From Eopsaltria australis (taxonomy: Eukaryota; Chordata; Aves; Passeriformes; Petroicidae): a stretch of 64,000 nucleotides of DNA. Made by a program: the position numbers and the translations under genes. The DNA lies in NCBI GenBank assembly GCA_034509425.1, contig JAVTVJ010000068.1, positions 3,658,001 to 3,722,000 of the forward strand. The letters are read 5' to 3'. Of this stretch, positions 38,901-49,069 are shown piece after piece (position 1 is the first letter of the stretch; every line of letters starts with the position of its first letter). A model generated the notes under the pieces. It saw nothing but the letters and a program-made list of their open reading frames with translations. It ran no database searches and was not told the origin of the DNA.

Positions 38901-41900
38901 CAAAACTCAGCAACACTCAGAAGTTGTTTAAATGGAGTGTGCTTGTCCATAAATCCCAAATGGTGCAGTTCAGTGTATGTAATGAGGGGCACTGACACAT
39001 TATGGGCTTTGGGAAAAGTGCCAACAAAAAGGTGCCAACAAAAAGGTGCCTCTTGTTCCAGGCTGGTAAGAAACCTCTGAGCTGGTCAATGACAGTTGTT
39101 TGCACGGCCTCCTACTTTGAGACATGCACACCAAGAGCAAATTATGTATATGTTTTGAATTCCTGGGAGAATTGTGTAAGACTGCTGTATGTTTACTGGT
39201 TTCTGGAAGCCAGAAGGAAAAAAGAAAAACAAACAAAAAGAAAAAATAGTGACTTACCATTAAGCCTTGCAACCTCATTTTCAAGTTCAACATACTCTTC
39301 ATATAATGGTCTCATCATTCTGCCAACATCAGCTCTCCAGCCTTCCCAGGCCCACAGTCTCTCATGATAATCAGTGCTGTCAGCCATAATAGCATCCAGA
39401 CCTGTCAGAATAACAAAGTACTAGGCTTTGAAAAAGCAGAATTTTTCTTTCACAGCAGGCAAAAGAACCAAAGTGAAAGAAATTCATTAACAGAGAAGAA
39501 AACACTTTGTATTTGATATACTGAAATATCCCATTATTTCATTGCATCCTCTCCTAATTTAAAGTTTTCCCCTTGCCTTTAAGAAGCATGGAGCAGATCA
39601 TGAATCTCTTAAATGCTCTCTCCACATTAGCTTCCCTTGAGCTGGTAGAATTCTCAGGACTGGCGCCAATGCAACATTGAGTCCAACAATACTGATGGCA
39701 GGGAATAAAAAAATAGATTTTTTGTGATATAGGCAAACCCCAGGTGACAGGCAGGCTGCCACACAGGCTGAGCAGCCCTCCCCAAAGTTTTTTGCTACAA
39801 AAAGGAGACAGTATGTCCCGTGGGCAGAAGGTCCAATGGAGGTCCCTGAACTGCAAGGTGCAATTAAATTATGAGTAAGCTTTAGATAGCAGGAACTATC
39901 TGTTGAAATTACAGCCTGTTCTTTTTCAGTTAGGAGCCACCCTTTGGCTTTCTCTTCTCTTTTTGCACCCTCAGGGCGAAGGACACAGTAGAGGCAGTGG
40001 TTGGTGTCGTACCTGGCTCCAGCACCAAACACTCAGACGGATTGTTGATTTTACAGACGGTCCCAGTGCTGTAGATGGTACTCATTGTGTTTAGAACAGT
40101 GCCCAGCTGCAAGTTAGATGCAAGATAGCCTGTTAGGAACCCACTCTGTGCAAAATAACAGTCAATTATGCTAATTCCTTAAGAGCTAGAATCAACACTT
40201 CACCCACCAGCTTAATATTTAAGCACATATTTGAGCTCAGGAGAGATTAATGAAAGAATTTGCCTAAATGCATTACTGAACCAGACCTAGCTGGAAAAGA
40301 CAGTTAATCTCCCAAATATATGATAAACCCTACAGGTTCTTAATATCCAATCAGACAGAGCTCTGGATTCAATGAGCACTGACTGTCACGAGAGAGCTAT
40401 CAATACACAGCAGCAACTATAAAATAAAGTTTATCAATGTGCTTCCATAAGCATGAACCCACATAAACTTTGCAGGGAGGCTGTGGCTTTGAGTGGCAGC
40501 AAAAAGGGTCCACTTGGCAGGTGCTGCCAGGCTGACTATTGTCTGTGGGTTTTAACATCACACCACACTGATTGACTGGATCTGCTTAGACTCCATCACA
40601 GAGAGGCTGTGGCTCATGTCTTGGGCCAGCTGAAGGCCAGAATGCACCTGAAATCATTCAGCTCTGTCTCAGAACCCATGCTACATAGCTTCGTTTTAAT
40701 GTCTTTTTAATGTTTTCAAATCTTCATGCCTCAAGGAAAACACGTACCATTTTTAGCTTTCCCTTTAGGACAATGCAATTTCTCACGTAGAGCTTTAAAT
40801 CAGAACTATGAAGAGCTGTCAGAGGGACGGGTAGTTAGTGAGTAGCTCTAACTTTATCTCTGTCAGCAGTAAAATAAATGGGTGCCCAGGCTAATTTTTG
40901 TGTCAGTAAAGAATACTTAGATATTCCAGTGGAATCACATCAGACTGTATAAAAAAGGTCACCTTTCAAACATGAATCAACAACTTCAGCCCCAAAGGCC
41001 ATTATCTAGGAAATTCTGTCTAAACAGGGAGGGCACTGAAGAACAAACCTCCTCAACAGAGACAACTTTACCATTGGTGCACTGTTGTGATCCAAAATAA
41101 ATACATGTTTGTATGAACTGCCAGCATTCCCACCAACACAATCTGATTTTCAGAAATGCATCTTACTTGGATCAGATAAGAGATCCAGCCAATCTGCTGT
41201 TTCCCTTGCATGGTGGTCAGCACTGCTGACCTTAGCAGAAAAATCTCAGGATTCTTCTGTAATCAGCACTGTAGGATCCTGAACTGTAGGCTCCCATGAC
41301 TTAATGCTATGTTTCAATTTGATCTTCAGCAAAAGGAAAGTAATTTAACTCTCAAGTGTTTGGTTATAAATCCCTTTTGAGTCTGCATAGCTTCTCCCTC
41401 CAATTTCACATACAGTCATTATCCCTATACCTGCCTCTTAGGTGAATTTGTCAGTGCAAATCAAATCTCATTATGCTTCTTGCCAAGTCTTGCTGGCCTT
41501 CAGCAGCTTTCTGTGGAACCCCCCCATTTTCAGGCATCCCAGGGTGCCCAATGCAATGAAACATTCCTTCTTTTTCACAGTGTGATAATCTACCATGTTC
41601 AGAGAAAGAAAGACTTCCTCCATCTCCACCTTTTTGACTGATTGAATGGCCTTTACCCATCTCTTTCTGCTCATTGCCCTAGGTCTGGACTTCACCAAGC
41701 ACTTACCACATGTTCTTTCTTAGTTTTATGACTAATACAGCCATAAGTGCAAGGACTACTCTGAGGCATGTGTACATGTGTTTGAAATTTATTCCATGGC
41801 AAAACTGCTGACTGAAGTGGCAACCAGCTTCCTAGGCCAGACTACCCCTCCAGTCCTGTATTGCTGTGAGCCCCTAGAACAGGTACATCATCCCAAATAC

Positions 41901-44900
41901 ACAGCATCATCCCAAAACAAGCAGGGTGGGGACAGCACCATGCCCTGGCTTGAGGGTACTGTGGGAGGCAGCTGAACTCACCCACCAAAAACAATGAACT
42001 ACATTCAACAACTTACCCTGTTATACTTTTCTGGTGACAGCACAGATGATCCTCTTTCCTGGAGAGTCTCATCTGGAGCTTGGTGAGGTCATCCGTGATG
42101 CTTTCCACTGGGAAGCTGCTGGCATTCCTGGAGGCCTCCTCGTAAAATTCGGACCACTTGGCACCTGCCTCGCTCTGCAAGGGGTTCACACAACCCTGAG
42201 TCAGCCCCTCCAAAGGAGTGGAGTGGCCTGATGCACTCAGTGGACAAAAATACCACCTCTGGGAAGAACTTCATTTGTGAAGAACTCCCATGGATTGTGG
42301 GCTGAGGACTTGCACCACACGGTGAAATATCTGGAGAGCTTTTTGGCTTTGTTTTATTCACACATCCAGATAACAATTTCTCTTTGGGAATAGCAAAAAC
42401 ATGTCTGTCTACTCACACCTTGCTTGTTATAATTGATCTAGCATCACTTTGCTGTGTCTCCTGCTACTCTAAATCATGTTTTCTTCCCTTAGTGCTTTTC
42501 TTCACCAACCTGTGAAGAAAAATGCCAGGGCACAAAGAGATCTGTGACCCAGATGTCAATCCTCATTTCTGCTGCAGTAGCAGGAACAACTCAGCAGCCA
42601 AGGTATTGATACTGAGTCTGTATGGCAAATATCACTTTCTTCTGAAATGCTGGTAAATAAAAGATTATACTCGGGCCAAAGAGGCTCTAAGCAGGTGTCC
42701 ACATTGGGCATGCTAAATAACATTTTGTATGAGATTGCTTTTAACACTTCTGCAGTTACAGACCATGATATGTGAAACTCCGAAATTTCAGTGCATGAAG
42801 TAGCAGCATTAGAACACCATTTGGAGTTGGGACTGTCTTATTCACCTTTTTCCAATGTGTTTGTACACAGTTTAGCAATCAGCACCCATTCCCAATGGCA
42901 ACAAGAACAGCACTAATTAACCTGGGTCCTTAGGAGAGTTTATTTAATTGTGCTTATGCCAGAGCTTCCCTGCTTGCGGAGAGGGCACCCATCCCTCCCT
43001 GCTGAGGTGTCACAAATGTCACATTGTGCCTGAAGAGCTCTTTCAGGCACACTTCCCTGTGCAGACACCACTGAAGTGCAGGGCTGTGCCCGAGTTGTCC
43101 AGCCCCATGTGTGACAGGGGCACAGCACCCACTGCAGCTGCTCCAGGCTCCAGCAGAGAGGGCTGGTGACAGATGTAAGCCCGTGGTAATCCCATGCCCA
43201 CATCCCCTCCATCCTGGCTGCAGGAGGGCAGTGATCACTGGGAGGCTTTCCAAACAAACAGTCCTGACACTCCTCAGCAGCTTGCAAAGCTCAGTAGGCA
43301 AGAGCTTGGTAAGCACCCAGAGGAAGAGCATTGCTGTGCAAATGTGTTCCTGAGCTCCTTGTCCTGAGCAGGAACAGAGAGGTGCCTCAGCAGTGGCAGG
43401 GCAGAAGGAGGGGCTGGTTGGCTGCAAAAGCCAGGGGAAAGAAGTCATCTCTCTGTCTGGTATTTCCACAATTAGAGAGATTGGTTGATAAGTCAGAGGA
43501 ATAGTTGTAGGGTTTGTGACACAGTTTACAAAGAAAATGGATGTGAAGGAGCCAGAAGGGACAGTATTCATTAACTCTCCTCCAACAGAATGGGAGGAGG
43601 GGAATCAGTGGGTTTATTACCAGTGCTGCTGAAGAGATCAAGCCAGAGAAAAGTTCTTTCTGAACACTAGATAATTGGTTTTTATTGCTGATATCTCCTC
43701 ATGTATTTTATTATCATCCCATTAATGCTGAAAATACTATATAGGGCTTTCATTTTATGTGTTTGGAAACATTACAGTTGAAGTATCTGGTGCCTCAGAA
43801 AAAATTCCAGATTGACAATGATTAGTCATTAGGATTTCTTCCAGCAACCAGTCTCCTTGCCTTAATTAAGAAATACGATAATTAAACCATGTTTTAATTA
43901 AGTTATATGACCACAAAGTGAAAGACAGCCATTAGGCAAAAATAGATGCAGGATGTTCAGCTTCGCCTTTATGCTCTGAATTGTTTTCTCTAAGGCTTGA
44001 GTTAACTTTTAAAAATATGCAGCTTCATAAGAAAACAAAGCAAAATTCAAGGTGGTTTAGTTCATTTTGAAAGGCTTTGAGCTAGGAAGATGCTGAGCTG
44101 AGGCATGGCAATATCAATATCAATAGACCATAGCTCTGCTCTTGACAAGCTCTTGCCTAGAGACCCCCAGGGCTGGGGCAGAGGCTGGTATTGAGAAGCA
44201 AGGATTGTGTTGGAAGACAGCATTAGTAAAAATGCTGTGGTCCTTCCTTCAGATAGAAATGGACTTTCAAACCAATGTACTAGACCACTGTAATAGAAAC
44301 TCCACAGCTGGCATTTGTTAGGCTGTGATCTCACTTCATTTTTCCCAGTCTAATACCTCCAGGCAGTCTACCAAGAGCCCTGACTATGAGAAGAGAGATG
44401 GGGGCAGGGGGAAAGGTCCACCACTGGGTAACTGGCGTGGGCTGCTAGATAAATCCATCAGCAAACATTTAACAGAATGCCTGCATCCAGAAAATATTTG
44501 CATATTCACTGAGAAGTAAAACAACTGCCTGTGTCAGTAAAGAGCCCAGTGTTGGTCTGGTCTTAGGGAAAGTGGGAGACCTGAGCTCACATGGGTGCAA
44601 GATTCAAATCCAGTTTCCTTGCACCACAGCCAGCACCTACCCCAGGCCCTTGGAAAGGTCTTCACCCTCAGGACATGCCCTCTCTAAGAGGAAAGGGAAA
44701 TGCTTTCTCTTGGAAAGGGAAAACCCACAGAGAAACACTACACCAGGAGTCACTGGCAGTGTTGGATTCAGTAAAAGAAAGTGTTTCTCTCCATCCAACA
44801 CAGATTTTGGGGATGAACATGCAGTGCTCCCTTGCCTTTTCCCTCCACTCACTGGGGTGACCTGAAGTGATGGCTAGGGACAGTCCAGCTTCTGGACATC

Positions 44901-45324
44901 CCTGTGGAGTGCAGGTAATCCAGGTAATAACCCAAGGCTGTAGAGGTTGGTAGTGGCCCAGGTACATCCAGTGAACATTGCTGTGCTCAAGCAAGCTCCT
45001 CTACCCTCCCCAAAATGAGCCACAGCTACCAGAGAAGTAACACTCCAATTTCAGCCAAGTTTGGTGGAACCAAAACAAACCAGAAAGTGTCAGATTCCTA
45101 AGACAACAGTAAAACCCACAGGATGGAGCACTTACCATTTTATTGGCATTCTCCTCAGTGATGTTGGTGTTGTAGTTCCATGAGGCAATAGAGTTCTCAT
45201 AGCTGATATCTTCTGCCATCCTGTTAAACTCTTCTAAAAAGATTTGGGCTTCTTGTGTGACATCCTGAGAGGTCACAACAGCGCTCAGGCCGCAGAGAAG
45301 CCAGAAATGGACCAACATATTCAT
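20821..45324 (-). CDS. ACE2: Angiotensin-converting enzyme 2, 18 coding exons
   Basis: ACE2 is a type I membrane zinc carboxypeptidase that removes the C-terminal residue of angiotensin II; its collectrin-like part also partners amino-acid transporters such as B0AT1. Exons (minus strand, 5' to 3'): 45136-45324, 42017-42174, 40013-40106, 39258-39401, 37824-37936, 37216-37324, 36441-36538, 34761-34930, 33478-33704, 32604-32748, 30951-31049, 30189-30311, 29662-29834, 28717-28775, 24087-24187, 23009-23125, 21576-21769, 20821-20938. All splice sites are GT/AG. Seen: signal peptide, HEMGH zinc site, GRFW arginine, HPTAWDL, FHVAND and RYYTRT substrate-site motifs, collectrin-like domain, one transmembrane helix, C-terminal QTSF. 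The exons total 2431 nt; 2433 would give 810 residues plus stop. Exon 2 and exon 17 each lack one base, so the frame as written is broken twice. Whether this is real or an assembly error cannot be told from the sequence. Confidence 0.95.
21576..21769 (-). CDS. ACE2: ACE2 coding exon 17 (membrane helix), one base short
   Basis: Starts MSRGRINEA, then the homologous frame continues one over as [15 protein letters not shown], the stalk, and a membrane helix with [20 protein letters not shown], ending DRK. Length is 194 nt; the paralogous CLTRN exon and human ACE2 have 195. A T is missing from a T run at about 21740-21742 (AAA on +). As written it stops at TAA 21655-21657 before the helix. Acceptor TGGCAG, donor GTGAGT are intact. 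Confidence 0.93.
23009..23125 (-). CDS. ACE2: ACE2 coding exon 16
   Basis: 117 nt, the same length as CLTRN exon 4 at 63119-63235. Reads [20 protein letters not shown], then [18 protein letters not shown], with the conserved N-I-S glycosylation site. Acceptor TTCAG, donor GTGAGA. Confidence 0.95.
24087..24187 (-). CDS. ACE2: ACE2 coding exon 15
   Basis: 101 nt. Reads [20 protein letters not shown], then [13 protein letters not shown]. Matches the collectrin-like domain, the segment paired with collectrin exon 3 in other vertebrates. Acceptor CTGCAG, donor GTGAGT. Confidence 0.95.
24779..24845 (+). repeat. A-rich simple repeat in ACE2 intron 14
   Basis: About 65 bases almost entirely A with scattered C, as runs of A separated by AC, CCC and CC. 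No retroposon body is recognisable next to it. Confidence 0.9.
25275..25594 (+). mobile_element. CR1 LINE 3' fragment in ACE2 intron 14
   Basis: Sense-strand CR1 blocks: 'GAACAAGGAGTAATGGTTTT', 'GGAGGAAATTCTTTACTGAG', 'GAAGGTGGTGAGGCATTGGA' and a short 'GATTCTATT' end. It is 5'-truncated and in antisense orientation to ACE2. Confidence 0.85.
26500..27130. other. GC-richer block inside ACE2 intron 14
   Basis: Within the 4.5-kb intron 24188-28716 this part is clearly richer in G+C than its flanks, with several CpGs near 26660-26790. An inverted pair CAATTA...TAATTG with a 6-base spacer lies at 26728-26745. It could be an intronic regulatory element or an old unrecognised repeat. No coding exon is supported. 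Confidence 0.3.
28717..28775 (-). CDS. ACE2: ACE2 coding exon 14 (collectrin-like domain starts)
   Basis: 59 nt. Reads [19 protein letters not shown], the first segment of the collectrin-like domain ([12 protein letters not shown]). Acceptor AATCCAG, donor GTGAGT. Confidence 0.95.
29662..29834 (-). CDS. ACE2: ACE2 coding exon 13
   Basis: 173 nt. Reads [20 protein letters not shown], then [20 protein letters not shown] and [17 protein letters not shown]. End of the peptidase domain, with a N-A-T glycosylation site. Acceptor ATACAG, donor GTATGT. Confidence 0.96.
30189..30311 (-). CDS. ACE2: ACE2 coding exon 12
   Basis: 123 nt. Reads [20 protein letters not shown], then [20 protein letters not shown]. 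Begins with the active-site tyrosine (human Tyr515) in RYYTRT and carries the N-S-T glycosylation site. Acceptor CTTTAG, donor GTAACA. Confidence 0.96.
30951..31049 (-). CDS. ACE2: ACE2 coding exon 11
   Basis: 99 nt. Reads [20 protein letters not shown], then [12 protein letters not shown]. The histidine of LFHVAND corresponds to human His505 in the active site. Acceptor CTCCAG, donor GTAGGG. Confidence 0.96.
32604..32748 (-). CDS. ACE2: ACE2 coding exon 10
   Basis: 145 nt. Reads [20 protein letters not shown], then [20 protein letters not shown] and TKRWWEM. Acceptor CTTCAG, donor GTAAGT. Confidence 0.96.
33478..33704 (-). CDS. ACE2: ACE2 coding exon 9 (zinc-binding HEMGH)
   Basis: 227 nt. 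Encodes the zinc site HEMGH at 33641-33655 (residues 376-380 of the repaired count) and, downstream, [10 protein letters not shown] with the third zinc ligand glutamate. The flanks [15 protein letters not shown] and [14 protein letters not shown] are near-invariant in the family. All catalytic residues are intact. Acceptor TGTGCAG, donor GTAAAT. Confidence 0.98.
34532..34578. repeat. Short direct repeat in ACE2 intron 8
   Basis: GAGTAGATCT occurs three times within about 45 bases, irregularly spaced. Small local duplication without known role. Confidence 0.7.
34761..34930 (-). CDS. ACE2: ACE2 coding exon 8
   Basis: 170 nt. Reads [20 protein letters not shown], then [20 protein letters not shown] and [16 protein letters not shown]. 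Contains the N-M-T glycosylation site and the histidine of HPTAWDL, a substrate-contact residue (human His345). Acceptor TTTCAG, donor GTACTG. Confidence 0.96.
36441..36538 (-). CDS. ACE2: ACE2 coding exon 7 (substrate arginine)
   Basis: 98 nt. Reads [20 protein letters not shown] and then [12 protein letters not shown]. The arginine of GRFW corresponds to human Arg273, which holds the substrate C-terminus. Acceptor AAG, donor GTAAGA. Confidence 0.96.
37216..37324 (-). CDS. ACE2: ACE2 coding exon 6
   Basis: Reads [20 protein letters not shown], then [17 protein letters not shown]. 109 nt, three more than the human exon: one extra residue in the QVYGPELIS loop. Acceptor CTCCAG, donor GTATGT. 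Confidence 0.94.
37824..37936 (-). CDS. ACE2: ACE2 coding exon 5
   Basis: 113 nt. Reads [20 protein letters not shown] and then [17 protein letters not shown], homologous to the DYGDYWRGDYE region. Acceptor TTTACAG, donor GTAGAG. Confidence 0.95.
39018..39050. repeat. 14-bp tandem duplication in ACE2 intron 4
   Basis: GTGCCAACAAAAAG is present twice head to tail, followed by a partial third copy (GTGCC). A slippage-type duplication in non-coding DNA. Confidence 0.9.
39258..39401 (-). CDS. ACE2: ACE2 coding exon 4
   Basis: 144 nt. Reads [20 protein letters not shown], then [20 protein letters not shown] and NEVARLN. The ERLWAWE and RPLYEEYV motifs are diagnostic for ACE/ACE2 peptidases. Acceptor TGACAG, donor GTAAGT. 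Confidence 0.96.
40013..40106 (-). CDS. ACE2: ACE2 coding exon 3
   Basis: 94 nt, the usual length. In the homologous frame it reads [20 protein letters not shown] and then [12 protein letters not shown], with the cysteine pair of the peptidase domain. Acceptor CAG, donor GTACGA. Undamaged itself. Confidence 0.95.
40107..42016 (-). other. ACE2 intron 2
   Basis: 1.9 kb between exons 2 and 3. No repeat family or further exon recognised. The other ACE2 introns (for example 42175-45135, 34931-36440, 31050-32603) are likewise free of supportable features apart from those listed. Confidence 0.6.
42017..42174 (-). CDS. ACE2: ACE2 coding exon 2, one base short
   Basis: Acceptor CCCCTTGCAG, donor GTAAGT. 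Opens with [20 protein letters not shown] in frame, then after TKLQMR the match continues one frame over as [16 protein letters not shown]. Length is 158 nt where 159 is expected, so one base is missing near 42062-42067. As written, translation stops at TAA 40091-40093 in exon 3, giving 120 residues. Confidence 0.93.
45136..45324 (-). CDS. ACE2: ACE2 coding exon 1 (signal peptide, helix 1)
   Basis: Sixty-three codons. Starts [20 protein letters not shown], a clear signal peptide; the second ATG (M3) is an alternative start, and the first has A at -3. Then the first helix of the peptidase domain and [13 protein letters not shown], with the N-x-T glycosylation site conserved across ACE2. Donor GTAAG follows ATG. 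Confidence 0.95.
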
Positions 45325-45446
45325 GTTCAGGATGAGAACCTCCCAATGAAGTAGGTATCCTCAGGTGAGCCTCTCTTGGGCCTCTGCCTCATCAGCCTTC
45401 AAGCATGGCCAGTGTGAAGAAGAAAGGCTGAATCCAATTTGCTGGA

Positions 45447-45455
45447 CCTTTTATA
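45447..45455 (-). promoter_or_regulatory. ACE2: ACE2 TATA box
   Basis: TATAAAAGG on the minus strand, about 120 bases upstream of the ATG. It predicts a start site near 45420-45425 and a 5'UTR of roughly 100 nt without an intron. A second TATA-like run (TTTTTATAAAAA) lies further up near 45488-45500. Confidence 0.7.
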
Positions 45456-45516
45456 GGTTTTATTCATTATAGGAGAGAAAGGAAAAAGTTTTTTATAAAA
45501 AGCCAAATAAACAGAA

Positions 45517-45529
45517 GTCAATGATTAAC
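45517..45529 (-). promoter_or_regulatory. ACE2: HNF1-like site in the ACE2 promoter
   Basis: GTTAATCATTGAC on the minus strand differs at one position from the HNF1 consensus GTTAATNATTAAC. It sits about 62 bases upstream of the TATA box. HNF1 factors are known to drive ACE2 and collectrin in kidney, gut and islet of mammals, so a conserved role is plausible; binding here is inferred. Confidence 0.6.
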
Positions 45530-48053
45530 TTTGGAAAAACATAATTACTCCTGCCATTTTATGGCCTTCTTATAAAAGGCTTTTACTTTTGGTTAATGTT
45601 TCCCAAATGTGCTGTCAATGATACAGCTGGTCACTTTATCTATAGCCTACCCCTGTCTCTGGTAGCTCAGAATCTGTCAATCCTTTAACAGGTTGGTGAT
45701 AACCTGTAAAAATATTTAGAAACTTCTCTGAAACACCAAGCAAGAACCTTAACTCCCAGGCAGGAGAAACCCCAGTTAGCCTGAGAGAGGGTACCTGGTT
45801 GGGTGTTTAGGACCATGTTTTTAAAGGCTTTGCAAAGCCCAGGTGATTTGGGGAACAGACCTCATTTTCAAAGCAATCGGGGCATATAAAACCCGAATTT
45901 CAAATGTGTTCACTGAGCCATCAAAAAGCAGCAAGAGAATTTGTGGGATCACAGCATCTTGTGTAGAGACCTAATCTGAACTATAGATCAACTGGATTTA
46001 AGGACTGAGGTGACTAAGGCTACTAAAATGACTCCATCTTAATATTTAAATACCTTTGCTAATCTAGCTAGGAACCCAGCAGTTACTGCAAATCAATGGG
46101 AAAATCAATGCATGAATTAGCTCTGGAAATGCAGCTTGGGTTGAGTGTTATTGATCAGACAATGCCTTAGTAATTTTTAAATTAGCCTATTTCTGCTCAG
46201 GATCACTTGGTTGGTTTTGTTTTGGGTCTTGTGGGTTTTTTTTTTTTTTGAGATGCAACTCTGAAGCCACATCCACAGGGTTGGTTTCCTACTCCCAGCA
46301 GAGTTTCTCTGAAACCACTGTGAGTCTGCCTCCATGGGAGCAGCAGGAATCAGCCCCTTCATTGCCAAACCCTGGAGAGCAGCTCCAGCCCTCAGGGGTC
46401 TTTGGGAAGCCAGCACAGCCCCAGCAGGGCCACCAGCAACAAGCATCTGGCAAGCACAGCCAGAAACTGGGGACCTTGAGGAAACACCTGGCTTCAATAT
46501 CTTTTGGTACCCATGTCCTGTGGACCAGGGGTGAGTGATCTCTCATCCATGTGCAATCCTCTAACACTTGTTTTTTCCAAGCAGAAGTCAACAACATTCA
46601 CTCAACCCTTCCCCAGAGGTCATATTCCCTAAATTTCATGTTGCTCTTCTTGGTGCCATTCAGACTTGCCATGTTTTGTGCTTCCTTATGATGGTGCCCA
46701 TGTCTGAACACAACTGAAACCATGTCAATGACCAGGAACCCAGCCACTGGAACATTTTACATGCAGTGTCTCACTGATACAAACCTTCCTTCTGGCAACA
46801 TTAGCCAACATCAACTCATATTCCAGTTGAGGCCTTTCTGGTATGTGCTCAGCTGTTCCCTTTGTTGTCTCTGTACATTTGGCTCTAGGGTGGCACCAAT
46901 TACTGCATTGTGAATTTGTCTGGGCAGAAGTGCATCACAGTGATTTCAGGCTATTTTTCAAAATTTTATGATCATTTGGAATTGTAATCCTTTGAAGGAC
47001 TCCCTTGGCAGTGCTTGGCAATGCCCAAAAACCTGTCAATAGATACTCTGTTCCCACATCCAGATGATATGGGATACAGTAAGGCTCAGGAGAGGTATTA
47101 AAATGACCCCTCTTCTTGACTGAGAACCACAAAGCCTGTTTTCTAAGTAATTATGTGCCTTTTGTCATTCTTGTCTTGCTCATTGCTTCTCAATTTGCCA
47201 ATCAGACCGTCACATGGTGAAATGATGAAAGGGTTTTGTGCTGTTGTTTCAGCTGTTGTCTGTCAGAGAAGAGAATTATGCCTATTATTACCTTGATTTC
47301 TTCTTCTTCAGTAGAGAACAGTGACTATGTTGACCCTTCACTTCAGCTCTCCTATTTTCTCTTCTGTGCTGGCAAGTTAATTGCACAATCACTGAGCTGG
47401 GTACTTTCTAGGGTACTGAAACACAGCTGGCTGATTCAAAACTCCCTTTCTACATGCAGGTGTTATTTTCCCCCCTTTACAGTGCTCTGCTTCTCCAAAG
47501 GCAGCTCTGGTAGCTGTCACCTCCCTGCTGTGGTACAGGAGTCACCTCTGCTCCTCACTCCCACCTGCTGCTGCCAGCTGTCTGTGCACAGCCTGAATCC
47601 CCAAGGGGCACATGCACAACCCAGGAGCCCCCAGATAGCAGGATATTTCTAGGGGATGCCTGTAGGGCAGAGATGGGTGTCACCTCATTTTGTATCAGAT
47701 TTGCGTTTGCACCTGCATTTAAATGTGTGCAAGCACCGTGGTGAGCTGAAAATGGAGCAGGTAGAGTCATGCTGAATTATGCTGCAAATTCTCAGCCCTA
47801 TTTCTAAGTTCTTTTCTACTGCATACCTAAAAGCAAACCTTGATGTCTTACCTGAGGAATAATACAATAATTATACTCCACCTTTCTTGCCACTGCCTTT
47901 ACACAAGTGAAAAATATAAGTTGTGAGATGAATTAGTACAAAGTCATGTTTTGAAAAAACTGTGTTGAAACAGTGAGGAGTCACTGAGCCTCAAGCACGT
48001 CAAACTTTCAGGGATGGATTTGTTCCCATTGAGAAGACACATGGGAGACACTA

Positions 48054-48275
48054 GATTCATAGAATCATATAATCCTAGAATATCCTGAGTTGGAAGGGAT
48101 TCACAAGGATCATCAAATTCCAGCTCTTGACCCTACACAGGACAGCTCCAAGGCTCACACCATGTGACTGAGAGCGTTATCCAAGTCCTTCTGGAACTCT
48201 GACAGGGTTGGTGCTGTGATCATTTCCCTGGAGAGCCTGTTCCAGTGCCCAACCACCCTCTGAGGTGATACAGGC
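48054..48275 (-). mobile_element. CR1 LINE 3' fragment (antisense)
   Basis: Opens on + with 'ATTCATAGAATCATATAATC', the reversed CR1 tail repeat, then 'CCTGAGTTGGAAGGGATTCA', the 'CCATGTGACTGAGAGCGTTA' block and 'GAGCCTGTTCCAGTGCCCAA'. Well preserved, cut off abruptly near 48275. Confidence 0.92.
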
Positions 48276-49069
48276 TTGTTTGTGGGAGCCTTACTGCCAT
48301 GGCAGGCTTTCTGCAGACTGGCCAGGCTCTTAGCTGGGAGTGATTTATATAGCCAGAGATGGTGACGGCCATCCATGGCCTGGGTGAGGAGCTTTTCTTG
48401 TGATGGACTTTCATGCTGGTCTGGGAAGCTGGTGAGCTTCCCAACTGGAGACAGTTGTACCACAGCAAAAAGGAAACAGCAAACAGCTGAGAATGGAAAG
48501 TCCCTCGAGCCTTTTCAGGAAATTCAAACCTCCAAGGGCAGCAAGGCAGCAAGCCATGGTTTGGGTGATAGGAGAAGAGCAGCTGGGGGTTTAAACCGTG
48601 TCTCAGGGAAATCCACTGCTGTGTGTGATGGCAGCCAGCCTGCTTGGCAGGAGCAAAGGGCTGTGTCAGTTTGCCACTGCCACAGCACAAAGGCTGCCTG
48701 TAACCCGACATGCTGACACAGGCTCCTTCTCCTCCCGTGTGCCAGCTCTCCCCTCCACCCCTCCCGTCTGCAGCGGGGGTTGTGTCTCCCAGCTCCTACC
48801 TGATACTCCCAGTCCTGTCCCCAGGGTACGAGTTGTCTGACATCTGCTGAAAGAGCTGCCCACCGATGTTCATCTGTACCCTGGCTCTGTTAGAGCAGTT
48901 TTCTGCCTCACCACTCATGTTGTTGGCTGAGCTGTGCTAGGAAACTGGGACTGCAATAACAGAGAATTGCAGTTAGGACATGCCTCAATAAAAACCCTCT
49001 GTGTTGTGTGTTGGGCACCGCACACCCTTAAAATGGCTTAAAATGCCATTATCGGGACAATTTTTCCAC

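Noticed and set aside
42954..43571. ORF of 205 codons on the minus strand in ACE2 intron 1
   Set aside because: Longest single-frame ORF in the window, but low complexity, no recognisable domain, no splice or promoter context, and intronic to ACE2.
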